A DNA stretch of 64,000 nucleotides, taken from assembly GCA_012845835.1 (NCBI GenBank), contig JABAKD010000027.1, forward strand, positions 10,190,790-10,254,789, given 5' to 3'. How positions within the stretch are numbered: the stretch's first letter is position 1; each line of letters opens with the position of its first letter. Positions 50,201 through 60,849 of this stretch are shown piece after piece. A program made the position numbers and the translations under genes. Below the pieces are notes generated by a model that saw only the letters and a program-made list of their open reading frames with translations, did not search any database and had not been told where the DNA came from. Origin of the DNA: Undaria pinnatifida (lineage: Eukaryota > Sar > Phaeophyceae > Laminariales > Alariaceae).

Positions 50201-52525
50201 CGTAAGGCGTAGTTTACATTCGTACTACTTCACTCTGAATTCCCAAAAAATGTTGTTTTTCTTGTTGGTTTTGGGGGCGCGAGGGGGGGCTTAGGAAGAT
50301 GGTTCACGCGACCAAAAGCTCAAGTTCGGTTAGCACGTCCCAAACGGTGATGGCAATCGGACGCTGTTGTCATCGCTGAACCGCGTGAGCGACCATGGTT
50401 TCACGACCGTTTTATGCGGAGACGGGTACCGTGACGGGATGTCCATCGATTTTGTGAAATTTATGGACCGGGTGAGCCTATTTCGGGGAGAATCGGTAAA
50501 AACAGTGGCATCTATAGACTTTGTGTATATTGTGGGTCCTGATTGCTATGGCCGTCCGTAATACAGCATCCGTGCCAGGCTTCTGTTGGGCTGGAGATGA
50601 CTTTTTATGAGGGGCTACGCGCTACCATCGAACGAAGAACGTATGACGCGTGTGCACGGGAGGCAGCATTGCAACGTATTTATGATCGGCAAAAAAATCC
50701 ACGCCAAGGTGATAATTACAGAACCGAGGCCCCGTCGAGCGGGTAGCAACGTACGCCATCCTGATCGCCGGTGCCTTCTCCCGCTGAATGGCTACCTTGA
50801 CCGCCTCCCCGCCACCTCATCCTTGCCTCTTCCCTCCCCCTTCCTCGTCCCCATCCATCTTCACCCACGCCCACCCACCCTCACCCGCTTCCATTTACCC
50901 CCGCCCGCCCTGTCCTCCCACCCCCCACCCCGCTTCCGCTTTCTTTTTCCACCATCAGCATGCTGCATAGACTTTTTCACCCGTTTTCTCCGCGCAAGCC
51001 GATCATCGGCAGCAGTGTACGCCCCGATAGCCCGACCCCGGTGCCGATGCCCCCTGCGTGCTCGAACACCATGGTCTCCAGCCAAGGGGACACGATCGAG
51101 CTTATCATTCACAGCCCGTCGAAGGACCCTCGGGCCCAAGCGGCGACGACGAGGTCGAGGAGTTGGGGCGGCGAGGGTGCGCGACGCGCGGAGTTCGACG
51201 GCGTTGGCGACCCGATGTTACGGTCGTCCCTGGGAGCAGAAAGAAGTAGAAGAGGAGGAGGAGGAGGAGGGGGGCGGGGGGAGGAGGGAGGGGAAGGGGC
51301 AGGATGGGGGGGAATAAGGCAGCTTGGGATGGCGAGGCAAGCGGCGGGCCGCTCCACCCTCCCGGCAGTAGACCAAGACACAAGCAACGATGACGACTAC
51401 GACTGCGCTTACGATGACGGCGACGCATTGAGTGTTTTGTCAGCTGTCGATCTCCTAGAGGATCCGATGGCCTCGCCGTCTCCCCGCCTCACAGCCTCGT
51501 TATTAGACGGTCACCGCATCAGCCACGCCCACGGTAGCGGAGCCGGTAGCGGCGCCGGTGGCGGTAGCGGCGGCGGCGTTGGAGGTGGGAGCTCCAACGG
51601 CCGTCTAGCCGACGCCTTTTCCGAGAGGTGGGGAGCGTGGGTGCGAGATACCTCCGACAGCAGCAACGGGACGAGCGAACAGGACCGTGACGACCACCGG
51701 CCACCGACCCTGGGAGGACGTCGCGCGCGCGATTTTGACGACGAAGCTCTCCTTCTGAGCCCGTACGACCCCATCGCAGGAACACCGACGGCGGCGGCGG
51801 CAGCGGCGGCGGCAGCGGCGACAGCGGCGGCGGAGGCGGAGGCGGCGGTGTCGGCAGCAGCTACGCCCCCGCTTACCCCAGCCGTCGGGGATATCCCCCT
51901 CTCCTCCTGCTCGTCTACTCTGGCGACAAACGACGACGACTATTGGACGACGGGCGGTCGATCAATTTCGAGGTTCAACGCGGATATTTCCCCGGCCTCG
52001 ACGGCTGCGGGCTGGCACGAGGACGCCGACCCGAGCGACCGCGATGACGGCGGCCGGTCCCTGCCGGAACAGCGTCGATCAGAGGGCTCTAGATCGTGCC
52101 CCCTGGCGTCTTCCGCGGCTGATTCGGCCGGGACTGCTCCTCGAGGAGGAGCCGGGGGGGCGGTAGGGGGGGGAGCTAAGTCGAGGGCGTTGCACACGAC
52201 CCCTTCGGATCGACACGAATCTTCGTTGGAATATCCCGACTTCGATGCCCGCATCGAGGCTGCAAACGCGAGTAGAGGGAAAAGGGGGGGCCTTCCAGAT
52301 GGGAGCGGCTCGGGTTATCCGAACGGGAGAAGGGGGGGTGGCCGCGCCGAAGCGCAAGGGTCGTACGGGGGTGGAGAAACAGCGGAGCTGGACTCGGGGA
52401 CTGATAGTAGCGGGATGGGTGATTCTGAAGATGTGGATGCGGGGGCGTCGCTCCGGCGAACCGAATATAGCGTGCATTGGTCCACCGAAAGGTCTACCGG
52501 GACGCTGAGAGAAATCGACCTGTGA
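38289..52525 (+). CDS. GH16-like ectodomain fused to a seven-span membrane domain and a long cytoplasmic tail, complete
   Basis: Exons: 38289-38441, 39596-39976, 40962-41149, 41760-41970, 42299-42459, 43964-44054, 45657-45773, 47221-47292, 48650-48825, 49620-49964, 50959-52525. All eleven join in phase to 1153 residues. A signal peptide (LGVLLLLCSWHACM) leads into a GH16 beta-glucanase fold (about 40-311): WKLVWSEEFDH, HGRVEVRAKV, GGSSGIWLMP, FHVYSLEWEESEFRWYLDG, FHLEMGV, MLVDYVRITQ. The catalytic ExDxxE signature is RVNIVE (173-178), so nucleophile and helper Asp are lost. Seven hydrophobic spans follow (about 340-364, 370-390, 394-413, 420-440, 449-470, 475-500, 518-540); the Gly-rich pattern around LGPYMAMTGL and ILLGAEVGAF recalls the TM7SF3/TMEM198 family. 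The ~600-residue tail is Ser/Asp/Gly-rich with a poly-Ala run. Introns 4 and 5 use GC donors. Likely a plasma-membrane glucan-binding protein; function is inferred. Confidence 0.82.
40118..40357. mobile_element. foldback MITE, family A, copy 5
   Basis: In intron 2 of the GH16-7TM gene. It has CGCCGGTTTTGAAACTACAG, CCACCCCGACGTTATCC and GGGGATTATCGTAGAATCAG at the right end; the left end is decayed. Confidence 0.7.
40425..40545 (-). mobile_element. SINE body fragment
   Basis: The block GTGACCGCGGCTTGTCCCGA and AGCTGGAAAGTAAACGC belongs to the SINE body, without a tRNA head. A similar headless fragment is at 43570-43690 (GTGACCACGACTTGTCCAGA). Confidence 0.55.
44345..44600. repeat. 'GAGCTCAGAAACTT' short repeat, copy 2
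   Basis: It shares GTTGAGCTCCTCAAGCGAG, AGAGCTCAGAAACTTCTTAG and TGGGACGACTCTC with the other copies. It is intronic (intron 6 of the GH16-7TM gene). Confidence 0.6.
45806..45899. repeat. ~46-bp tandem duplication including a T run
   Basis: T-run followed by GCTGGTAGATGCTCAAACCT and TGGGGTGTCGACTT occurs twice in succession, shortly after the exon 7 donor. Confidence 0.8.
46057..46313. mobile_element. foldback MITE, family A, copy 6
   Basis: In intron 7 of the GH16-7TM gene. It runs from AGAGTCGTTCTGCGGTACCC to GGGGTTATCGTAGAATCAGT, with GGTTGAAACCAGCACCCGG and GAGCAGCCACGAAACG inside. Confidence 0.75.
47440..48130. repeat. 'GAGCTCAGAAACTT' short repeat, two neighbouring copies (about 47440-47790 and 47925-48130)
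   Basis: Both carry a GCGCGAACGAACGCCTTCGA or GTGCGAACAAATGCCTTCGA block, followed by GAGATATTGAGCTCCTCATG or its variant and CTGCACCCCTA. They are in intron 8 of the GH16-7TM gene. Confidence 0.6.
48948..49165. repeat. ~60-bp tandem repeat of CCACCCAACTACTC-type units
   Basis: Three to four units of CCACCCAACTACTCATCCAC, CCACCCAACCGCTCGC and CATCCGCCCACCCACTCATC. It lies in intron 9 of the GH16-7TM gene. Confidence 0.8.
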
Positions 52526-53025
52526 AAGGGCGGGAGTAGGGGGTGCAAGTGAAAAAATGAGGTTTTCAAGTAGGCCGATGGCATTTCGTGCACATCATGG
52601 AATAGGCACGTGTTTGTCTCCTTTGGGTAATAGGGGCACGTCGAAATAGGTGGCGACGGGTAGGTGAGGTTCGGCATCCTCGGCGTGTCAACAGAACGCG
52701 GGGGGGTTGTGTTTGGTGATAGTTTTGTTATGCGTGCCTGTATTGTTGCTGTTGTCTTGGTTCGTGGTTTTGTCCAAAATAGAAGATCTGGCGCATGGGG
52801 GGTGGAGCTAGTGAACCAATGCAAAGCTGGCGTGTTTCTTGAACGGGGTCCTCGATCTGACGGGGGAAAATCTGCACGGCGAGAGAAGAGGACGCATGAT
52901 GAACCTCATAGCGCGTTCGGATGTGTTCACGTGTCCGTGTTGTCGCGTATAGTATACAGGTGATATCCCGGCGTGGTTCACGTATTATGGAGAGATTGTT
53001 ATGATGGACGTAAAAAAACTACAAA
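52526..53025. other. 3' flank of the GH16-7TM gene, nothing recognised
   Basis: Unique-looking sequence without a supported exon. It probably includes the 3'UTR of the upstream gene. Confidence 0.4.
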
Positions 53026-53232
53026 ATGTATTACCTGCATATACATACGAACATTGCCTTGCCGCTCCAATGCGTCGTTGTGTTCGAACGGCATTGTATT
53101 ACCTGCATATACATGCGAATATTATCTTGCCGCTCCAATGCGTCGTTGTGTTCGAACGGCATTGTATTACATGCATATACATGCGAATATTATCTTGCCG
53201 CTCCAATGCGTCGCTGTGTTCGAACGGTATCG
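53026..53232. repeat. three tandem ~69-bp units
   Basis: Unit: GTATTACCTGCATATACATG, CGAATATTATCTTGCCGCTC, CAATGCGTCGTTGTGTTCGA, ACGGCATT. The last copy is truncated at its end. All three frames stay open, producing spurious proteins. Confidence 0.88.
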
Positions 53233-53419
53233 CAATCGTTAAGTGAGACGAGATCTCAGCCGGAAGGTTGATCACACCCTCGGTATCCCAACAAAGGGCG
53301 GGGACGCATTATCGGCGAGTATTACATCGAACCCCTACCTGCGCACACAGTCATTTACCGCGACCTACATCGAATAGCGTCGGACTGGCGTGGCATGTTT
53401 TCGTTTTTTCAATCATTCC

Positions 53420-53705
53420 TTTTACTTTCCAGCTCAACTTGTGAGAGGTTTAACCCTCAGCGGTCTTACAGACGAACCGTGGTCGCAGATGTTATCCGCT
53501 CCCCCCCCCCCCACCGATATGTACCTTACATTCAAATGACTACTCATAGGTTGCAGCATTTCTACTGCTCGTCGATTTTGCATCGAGTTTCGCGAACTCG
53601 CCCTCTCGCGCTTTCATATCGTCAATTTTTCAATAAAAAAGAACGTCCCTTGCGGGATTTGAACTCACGACATCGACTTCAACACGACCTGACGCGGCTT
53701 CCCGT
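53420..53705 (-). mobile_element. tRNA-derived SINE, copy 3, with a different tRNA head
   Basis: The body matches the other SINEs (CACTGCTCGTCGATT-like block near 53565, GCGAACTCGCCCTCTCGCGC), but the minus-strand head GCCGCGTCAGGTCGTGTTGA and GAGTTCAAATCCCGCAAGG is a better tRNA-like A/B box pair and unlike that of the other copies. Confidence 0.6.
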
Positions 53706-54204
53706 GGAAGCTCCGAGGACGCCGCCTACTTATGTATATGCTACCAGCTGGATCTTTCGCGTACACCGGTACTCGCGCCCCATCCCAACAATAGGTGCAG
53801 ATGACACGTTATGGGGCGGCTTGTACTTTCTACTGCGAGATGGGATTACGGTGACCTCAAAAGAAAATCGATGCAGATACTCCCGTAGCTGCTATCGGTT
53901 CAAGCCCCATGTGTCATACGCCCTCTCGGAATACACCAGGTATCATTTATTGTTTTGGTAGCTTGGCCCTTGTGGCACCGAGGACCAACGAAAAAGACTA
54001 GGACAGATGCGGCAGTATCAACAATATAGCGGGAGCACCCGGTAGCGCAAGTAATGCCGTGCTTTCCGCGCGCCGCACAGCTCTTTGCAGTAATTACTGG
54101 GTGAAAAATATCTGCCCCCCCTCCGGCAGCTTGGAGTGCTTCGTGCGGGCCGATTTTCTCTTCTTCTGTTCTCAAGTCCCACACGGGTTAAGAATTGCGC
54201 ATAT

Positions 54205-54270
54205 CGGAACAGATCACGATCTAGATCATCTATTAGCATCTATTAGTAGATAGATCATCTACGAGTCTTT
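54205..54270. repeat. GATCATCTA-type short repeat
   Basis: Degenerate units ATCTATTAGTAGATAGATCA, partly palindromic. Confidence 0.5.
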
Positions 54271-54491
54271 GTCACATGTTGCGCAGGATGTTCACACAGC
54301 GGTAAATATCCAACTCACGAGTGAAACATACACGGTGGTGGATAATTCAGATCATCACGCCCGGCTCTCACCCAGATCAAACTCCAAAGGAGTCATCCCA
54401 GAGTGATCCCTCCCTCTATAGTGCGGTAGAGGGGTTGGGCTATTGGGGTCAAGCGTTTTTTTCCGGCATTCTGATTGGTTGGGCACCTCCA

Positions 54492-54752
54492 GAGACTGAT
54501 TCTACGATAGCCTCCCCAATAACCAGCGGTTTTCTTTGACGAACATTTCATGGACCCGTGCTCGACACGAGGGTTCCAGGATGCCATGAAACAAATAGCT
54601 TACTATATTTTCTTGATTGCAAAGGACTATCGAACGATGACGCCGGGGGGGGTGGCAACTTGCACCGTATTCCAAGAGGTACGGCCTGGAGCTGGTTTCA
54701 AAACCGGCGACTTCGTTAAAGAAAGGTTGGGGGGGCTACCGCAGTAAGACTC
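54492..54752 (-). mobile_element. foldback MITE, family A, copy 7
   Basis: The copy runs from GACTGATTCTACGATAGCC to GGGGGGGCTACCGCAGTAAG, with GGTTTCAAAACCGGCGAC and GCAAAGGACTATCGAACGA in reverse orientation. Confidence 0.75.
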
Positions 54753-54754
54753 CA

Positions 54755-54935
54755 GAGTGAGGAACTACCGGTTAGCCCGACACTTTTGCGAGTACAATTT
54801 TTATTGGTCGGGTCGCGCGAAATAACGCCTCCGAAGTCACAGTTCGGGTGAGATATTGAGTTCCTCACGTGAGAAGAGCTCAGAAACTTCTCAGAATCTT
54901 CTGCACCCCTACACCGTGGGATGACTCTCAGGGCA
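54755..54935. repeat. 'GAGCTCAGAAACTT' short repeat, copy 5
   Basis: It contains GAGATATTGAGTTCCTCACG, AGAGCTCAGAAACTTCTCAG and GTGGGATGACTCTC and directly abuts the MITE copy at 54492-54752. Confidence 0.65.
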
Positions 54936-54939
54936 CATG

Positions 54940-55195
54940 TGCTGCAGGTCGTTCAGATCATCATCCGACTCCCACCCAGATCCAACTCAGGGAACATTTT
55001 CTAGATCGTTCAGATCACCATCCGGCTCTCGCCCAGATCTAACTCAGGGAACATGTGCTTAATCATTCAGATCATAATCCGGCTCTCACCCAGATCCAAC
55101 TCAGGGAGCAACATGTGATAGATCAGTCAGATCCTCATCCGGCTCTCACAGGCCAGCACGATTCTATAGGTCATGCAGATCATCTTGACCAGGGA
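54940..55195. repeat. ~55-60-bp tandem repeat, four to five units
   Basis: Unit: TTCAGATCATCATCCGGCTC, TCACCCAGATCCAACTCAGG, GAACATGTGCT. Similar single units occur near 54350-54390. Confidence 0.8.
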
Positions 55196-56429
55196 TCTAT
55201 CTTCCTCGAAAATCATAGATCATATAGATCGTTGATGGATAGAGATCTGATCCGTCTGACGTGCGAAAATATTTTTCCAAGCTAGCTATTCTGAACTCTC
55301 ACACGGGCTATACAAACGTTTTGCATGCAGTAGAGGGGCTGCGATCGTGTGTTGGCTCCGCAGGCGCGGTACAATCACCCGGCATTCATTTCCAGCGAGA
55401 AAAAAAAAATGCCCCGAAACCAAAAGCGACGACGACGGTCACAGCACCGGTCACACTGAGCAGCCTGGGTTTTCGCGGAAGCAGGGAGTGTGCCCGCGCC
55501 AAGTACAACGAAAGAAGATAATAATGAAAAGGAGATCCCCGAAAGTCGCGCAACATGATACAACCACCCTTGGTGCTGCGGGCTCCTACTAGGCGGTTGC
55601 CACGACCGCTACTGGCATAGTCATTCCTCGCTACATCTAGGTCCCAAGCCGGTTACCACAGCTTCTCGCCACTAACTCTGAGGGGCGCCAACCGCCCGAC
55701 GAGAGCCTGTAACGTTGACGGACGGGGGACGCCTCAGGCCCTGTGATTTGAATAGCCGGCAGCGTTTCAGGGGCAACAAAACGAATTTGAGGTAGACATT
55801 TGCAGTTCTCAAAACCACTGACTTTTGACGCAAATTTCCCGATTTTTCAAAAGCAAGACGAAAAAGCCAGGAAAAAAAAAATTTTGGGGCCAACCTTCAC
55901 ACGGTAAGAACAAATTCAATTGTTGTGTAGTTAAGTTTTCCAACCGTCTTGGAGAGGCATGAGCGCCCAGCCGTGCTAGACTAGGATCATGCTACGCCCC
56001 TTTGTTGCACGATTCCTTGCTTGCATTGTAGTCCTGGTGGCATCACGACGCTTGCCATCCCCCAATTACCTCAATCGACGCTGGAATCGTCATTTCTTGT
56101 TTCATTGTCAATTTGTCCCCCTCTCAAGTCCCCAGAAAAAAAAACAACCAAAAATATAAAATGGTAGATCTACCTCTAGCGTAGCATGCGTCTAAAAACG
56201 CCTTGCAACAAGGGCGGCGTCTGTCATAGCAGGTACAATTTTAGTCGGCAAGCTGGGAGCGTGTCGCACAATCTCCTTGTGTTGCTGTTCGGACACACTC
56301 CGCCGCATGCTACCCGTACCACCAATAGTACGGCTTAAGCAAGGTGAACACTCTTTTTTCCGAGATTCTTTCAACACCAGGTCTCACAAAAAGAAAAAAA
56401 AAAAAACGATTTTTTAGGGGAGAAGAATA
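55196..56429. other. no recognisable gene
   Basis: Short frames without domains. A TCTAGCGTAGCATGCGTC motif at 56174 resembles the end of MITE family B. Otherwise nothing is supported. Confidence 0.4.
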
Positions 56430-56705
56430 CAGCTGCTATATATATTTCCTTCCACAGCTGTCAGATTTTGTCCCCCTCAGAAACGGGTTTTATAGTTTCC
56501 GCCCACAGATTGCCTAACATCACCCTGTTGACCCTGATAGCTACACTGTAGTTGCAAGGGGAGTCGCCGACCTATATCCTTAATGAGGACACACAACCCG
56601 TAATACGCGCGATCGGAGTATCACACACAGCTTGCAAAGATGAGTTTCGACAAAATATTCGATCTCACAGCTGGAGTGTATTTTAATTTTTATAATATAC
56701 TTCGA
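56430..56705 (-). repeat. inverted partner of the 26.1-kb dispersed repeat
   Basis: It carries the complements of the blocks listed for 26075-26345 (CCTTCCACAGCTGTCAGATT, GGGGAGTCGCCGACCTATAT, CTCACAGCTGGAGTGTATT) with scattered differences. Confidence 0.75.
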
Positions 56706-56869
56706 AGTATATATTTAACGATTTTTTGGGGAGGAAAAAAAAACACACCTGAGCTATTCATTGACAACGGAAGAAAAAATCCCATAAGGCGCCTAGGTAG
56801 GTACACAACGAGAACCATCATGCAAAAAAAACAAAAACAAAATGGCCTATTTTCCGACGATTTTGTGTT

Positions 56870-56965
56870 AAGGAGCCCCGTCATTCAGAAAACATTTTCG
56901 CCAAAAAGCGGTATACCTTGACACCTCTATCGTAGCGCGCTATTCGCTACGATAGAGGTAGCACA
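56870..56965. mobile_element. MITE family B, right end followed by an inverted end (palindrome)
   Basis: AAGGAGCCCCGTCATTCAGA and CACCTCTATCGTAGCGCGCT are followed at once by ATTCGCTACGATAGAGGTAG, so two element ends meet head to head. Confidence 0.65.
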
Positions 56966-57539
56966 CGTTTCCCCTTACCTCGCATCAACCTGCTGGGCAG
57001 CTTCGTGCATGGCCGATTCCGATGCGTGCTATCATACTTCGTACCAGGTACGACAGAGGTGTGGCAGCTTTTTTTTTGTCCAGAAAACTATGATTCTGAC
57101 CTCCACGAGGCGAGCTAAGTCAGCTGAGGAGGCTACCCCGCTGCGCCGTTCGAATATTTTTGCGATTTGACGCTGTGCACCTAGGACGTTGGGTTGTACA
57201 TCGAGCTGTGCGGGGATGTCTCGGTTCCCTTCCTTCCGAGGTCAGCGGGTGGGCGTGGCGGAGAGCTCCTTCATGTGAGAAAGGCGGCGGAAAATTCGGT
57301 ATCACCTCGCGTTTCTTCGTATTAATAGCTCACACCGGATCAGGGCTACGATAGGGAGGTCACTTTTGGGGCCTTTCATGGCAATATCTCGGGGTCGCTC
57401 CCCCGTATATTCTTTTTCGGTCTTAAACTTTTCCCGACGGTTTTTTAATATTTTCATGTGTCTCCGCACAACGGAACGATAAGCTTCGGTGCGTCAAATA
57501 AACCGTGTCCATTTTTTTTTTTTTTTTTTGTGAAAAGGG

Positions 57540-57832
57540 AGGTCAGACACGTCCTACGATATAGAGAGGTACGAGCACTTTTCGCTTGAAATGGTTTCCG
57601 CATGGCGGAGCTCCTTAACCCAACAATCGACGGAAAAAAAAAACGCCATATTTTTTTGTTTTGGTTTCCATGATATTCTCGTTGTGTACCTAGGCGCCAT
57701 GGGATTTTTCATCCGGTATCGTAGCGCAGCTTCATTTTTCTCTCTCTATATATATACGTTTCTAGGTTAAGATGCGTCTCAGAAGAGAAAAAATTGTGGT
57801 GCGCGCACCTCTATCTTAGCAGGCGTCGGTCC
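57540..57832. mobile_element. MITE family B, diverged copy
   Basis: Starts CCTACGATATAGAGAGGTAC and ends GCACCTCTATCTTAGCAGGC; the interior has GGAGCTCCTTAACCCAACAA. Confidence 0.55.
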
Positions 57833-58429
57833 AGAGTCACTCGTGCAGAGTATGGTAGATCAAAACCGGTAGTAAAAATCGGGGGGTATTAACATCGCCA
57901 TAGCATCCCACTGCCGTGGCCTTATCGATCTTGATCTTGATGTTGATCTTGATCTTCATCTTGATCTTCTGTAATCGGGTAAATCGGCCCCTGTTTTTTT
58001 CGGATATTTGCTCTGTTTTCTTCCTCTGAACCTCGAAAGGAGCCGGTCAACCCATGGGGCTTATCTTCATTCTTGTCCCCACGTTTTGTTTGTAATAGTG
58101 CTTGAGTGAACCGAGGACGGTGCGCTGTCCTGTCCCTCCACTCGAGGCTTCGGTCAGCGGTCACACGCCGCGGTCGTACGCACCGTACACCCCCGCCCTA
58201 CTCCCGAACAAATATACCCTGAGGAAAGAGACCGGTCTTGTGGGGCGCGTCAAGGGGTCGAACCGCGACCTCTAGGGCATTTAATCGCGACTGTCCGACT
58301 CTGCGGTGCCGCTAGGTTCGTGCACGGCTTCCCAGTGGTGTGCCAGGTGTACGACTCGGCCCAAGTAATTGACAGTGCGCAGTACTAATTAGTCCTTGTT
58401 AGAGCTTCATTCCGAGATTTTTCCCAGGT

Positions 58430-58495
58430 GGTCGGGGTTAGGGTTGAGTTTGGCTTCAGGGTTAGGGTTGGCGACACAGGGTTGGGGGTTAGGCG
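58430..58495 (+). repeat. interstitial telomere-like GGGTTAGGG repeats
   Basis: GGTCGGGGTTAGGGTTGAG, CAGGGTTAGGGTTGG and GGGTTGGGGGTTAGGCG are spread over ~65 bp. This is the longest such patch in the window. Confidence 0.6.
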
Positions 58496-58499
58496 TTAT

Positions 58500-59570
58500 G
58501 ATATAGGGTCAAGTATAATTAGACCCTCCTGTTGAAGCTGGCCCAAGTCGTGTTCACGGCACCCCGAGCCGCTGCCTGATCTTCTCGCGCTCGCGTCGCC
58601 GGGAACACCCCACCGCCCCACAATTGCTTCGAATTACGTTCCGGTCTCGCCTCCTGACCACAACGTACAACGAAAAAAAAAGCAGCACTACAAAAGCATA
58701 GCGCCAGCGACAACCAGGGGCCAGCCAGCCAGTTTCGAGAAAAAAGTCGCGCAGTACCTGGGGTGGCGGTTTTCGAAATGAACGCGGAAGGAACGCGGAC
58801 CCAACGCGGAACGTAGGAGTGCGGGTCTAGGTTAAGGGGTGATGCTCTGAATGTCGGAGCTCAGTGCAAAGGGTGGGGGCGGCGGAAGTGAGCGTATTGT
58901 GTACCCAGCCATGCGTTGGTACCGGAACATGGGTGGATTTTTGTTTTTTGTTTTTGAGGAGGCGACGTACGCTTTCGAAACGTGAACGTTCGTGTGGGAA
59001 GTTAAAGTTGGCGGAATGTACGGAGAGTGGCAAGCGAGGGTTATGTTGACCTGGGGCTGCTGCTATTGTTGGTGTTTCCGTTTCTCCTGCTCGTCTACCG
59101 TATCCTATCGTGCAACTGCAACTGTACCTGACATTGTTGTTGATTTATGCCACGATTCGATGCAGCGTTTAACTCCTGTAGAGCTGTACCCACGATTTCG
59201 GGTACGAAACACTTGGGGGAATAGCGTACCATAACATTCGCAGTAGCATTGAGGTTCGTTGCACGCGCTCACCAAAAGAAAACGCAAATAAATACCAGTG
59301 AGCAAACACGCGCATGCGGTGAGACCACTGCTTAATGCAAGCGAACACAGCCAGTCGTGTGAAAATCCTTTCATTTTCGCCATTGCGCTGTCAGAGGCCA
59401 TCGACATCACACTACGTCCATTGTTAGCAACCCCGAAACAACTATTAATACGATGTACCAGAAGTATAGTTTACATAGTTTACAATGTTCTTGAATACGG
59501 AAGGCAAACATGCACACATAGTGCAAACCCTATTTCCTACCTGTGGATTAACCCTTCCTCCCCCCGCCCA
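58500..59570. other. no recognisable gene
   Basis: Moderately GC-rich and without repeats I can name. Short frames on both strands show no domain or splice partners. Confidence 0.4.
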
Positions 59571-59574
59571 TGGT

Positions 59575-60480
59575 GCTCCGTCTCGAAAGGAATGCATGGT
59601 CAATGGTCAAAGACTAAGGCAGGCAACAAATAAGTACGCCCCCCCCCCCCCCCCCCCCCCCCGTGTATTTCCCCTTGATAAATATAATAGTTGGCCTCGG
59701 TTGGCACCGACGGTCTAAAATATTATATGTATAATGGGGTTGACCTTGGTTGGCAACGATGCTGTAAAACATGCCAATCACTGCGTGAGCTAGACAACCA
59801 GGGTACCGTTTTGTTTTTGCTTTTTTTGCAGCCACCATGATGATTATCGAGTTAGATCACATTGTGCGGGGTGGAGAACCCTAACTCCCTACAAGGGGAA
59901 TGACCGCATCACGAAGTGTGAATATGATAAGGCACTCACGAGGCAGTTACACAGTTTTTTTTTTTTTCTTCTTCTCACTTCTACTTTCCAGCTTCTGGAC
60001 AAGCCGTGGTCACAGGTGTCGTCCCTTCTCCACCCCGGTTCTAGCCTTCAATTTTTATCGCGCATAGGGTTCAGCAATCCCACTGCTCGTCAATTTTTCA
60101 TCGAGTGTTGCTGACTCACGCTCTCACGCTTTCCGCAAGTCAATTTGTGCACAAGAAAAATTTCCAACGAATTTATACGAGTATGCACTTGGCGGGGCTC
60201 GAATTCGCGAAACTGACCTATACCAGGCTCAAGGATAACCTGATACGCCACCGGGGCGACCGGTATATAATACCCATTGCTGTCTCTGGAGTGGCCACAC
60301 CCCAGAAAACAAAGTAACTCATTGGTCGCTGTCATCCATAAGCAAGAAAGTAGGAACAAGATACCGAAGTCTGTCTTACGAGCGGTTCTTGGACGGATGC
60401 AGTTCACCCTTTATGCGACTCGCCGAACACCTCACGGCGTTTCGCGCTAGGTGCAAGCAATGCCTGCCTGGTTGGTGAAA
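59575..60480 (-). mobile_element. inverted copy of the 33.9-kb repeat, split by a SINE insertion
   Basis: Flanks 59650-59955 and 60268-60570 are the reverse complement of 33870-34440. Between them sits a SINE (59958-60267). The LINE-end motif GGTGCTCCGTCTCGAAAGGA lies at the left border, before a long C run. In the uninterrupted copy the corresponding point is continuous (CGAGGCAGTTACGTAGTGAT when reverse-complemented), so the order of events is repeat first, SINE second. Confidence 0.75.
59958..60267 (-). mobile_element. tRNA-derived SINE, copy 4 (inserted)
   Basis: It is nearly identical to copy 2 at 29690-29985, with head CGCCCCGGTGGCGTATCAGG on the minus strand and a T/A-rich 3' tail at about 59957-59970. 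It is nested in the older repeat described above. Confidence 0.8.
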
Positions 60481-60849
60481 ACCCGACGTGCTCCGCCCCG
60501 GCATAGTAGGGATGCGAGGGTCTATGGTCATTCGACTACGGCCATGCACAAGCGGAGTACCCCCTCCCCCCCCGACCCCCGCACAAGCATACAGCATGTC
60601 CTTACCGTTTACAGGAGTCCGGAGGGAGAGCATGGAATAATCTTCGCTGTTTTCCGCTTCAGCGCACCACGTCTGGACCGTCAAGGTCCCGACGCTATGC
60701 GTGTCCCCCTCCATCAATGCTCCGCTTTCCGTTTGGCATTGGCTCGCGGTAGCACACCCCCTGACAATCGATGGAGAACAGCGGTCAATCGCCACCCAGA
60801 CGTAGTAAAAGAAAAAAGCATGTCAAACTACTGAGCCTGTTTCACTTGA

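Noticed and set aside
50607-51317. 236-codon frame overlapping the last exon of the GH16-7TM gene
   Set aside because: A different frame of the same GC-rich exon; the 522-codon frame continues in phase from exon 10.
53001-53271. Three overlapping ~81-codon cysteine-rich frames
   Set aside because: They are produced by the 69-bp tandem repeat, whose unit is a multiple of three.
54940-55195. Regularly spaced repeats that might suggest a CRISPR array
   Set aside because: Units abut without unique spacers, the DNA is eukaryotic, and no cas genes are present; it is a simple tandem repeat.
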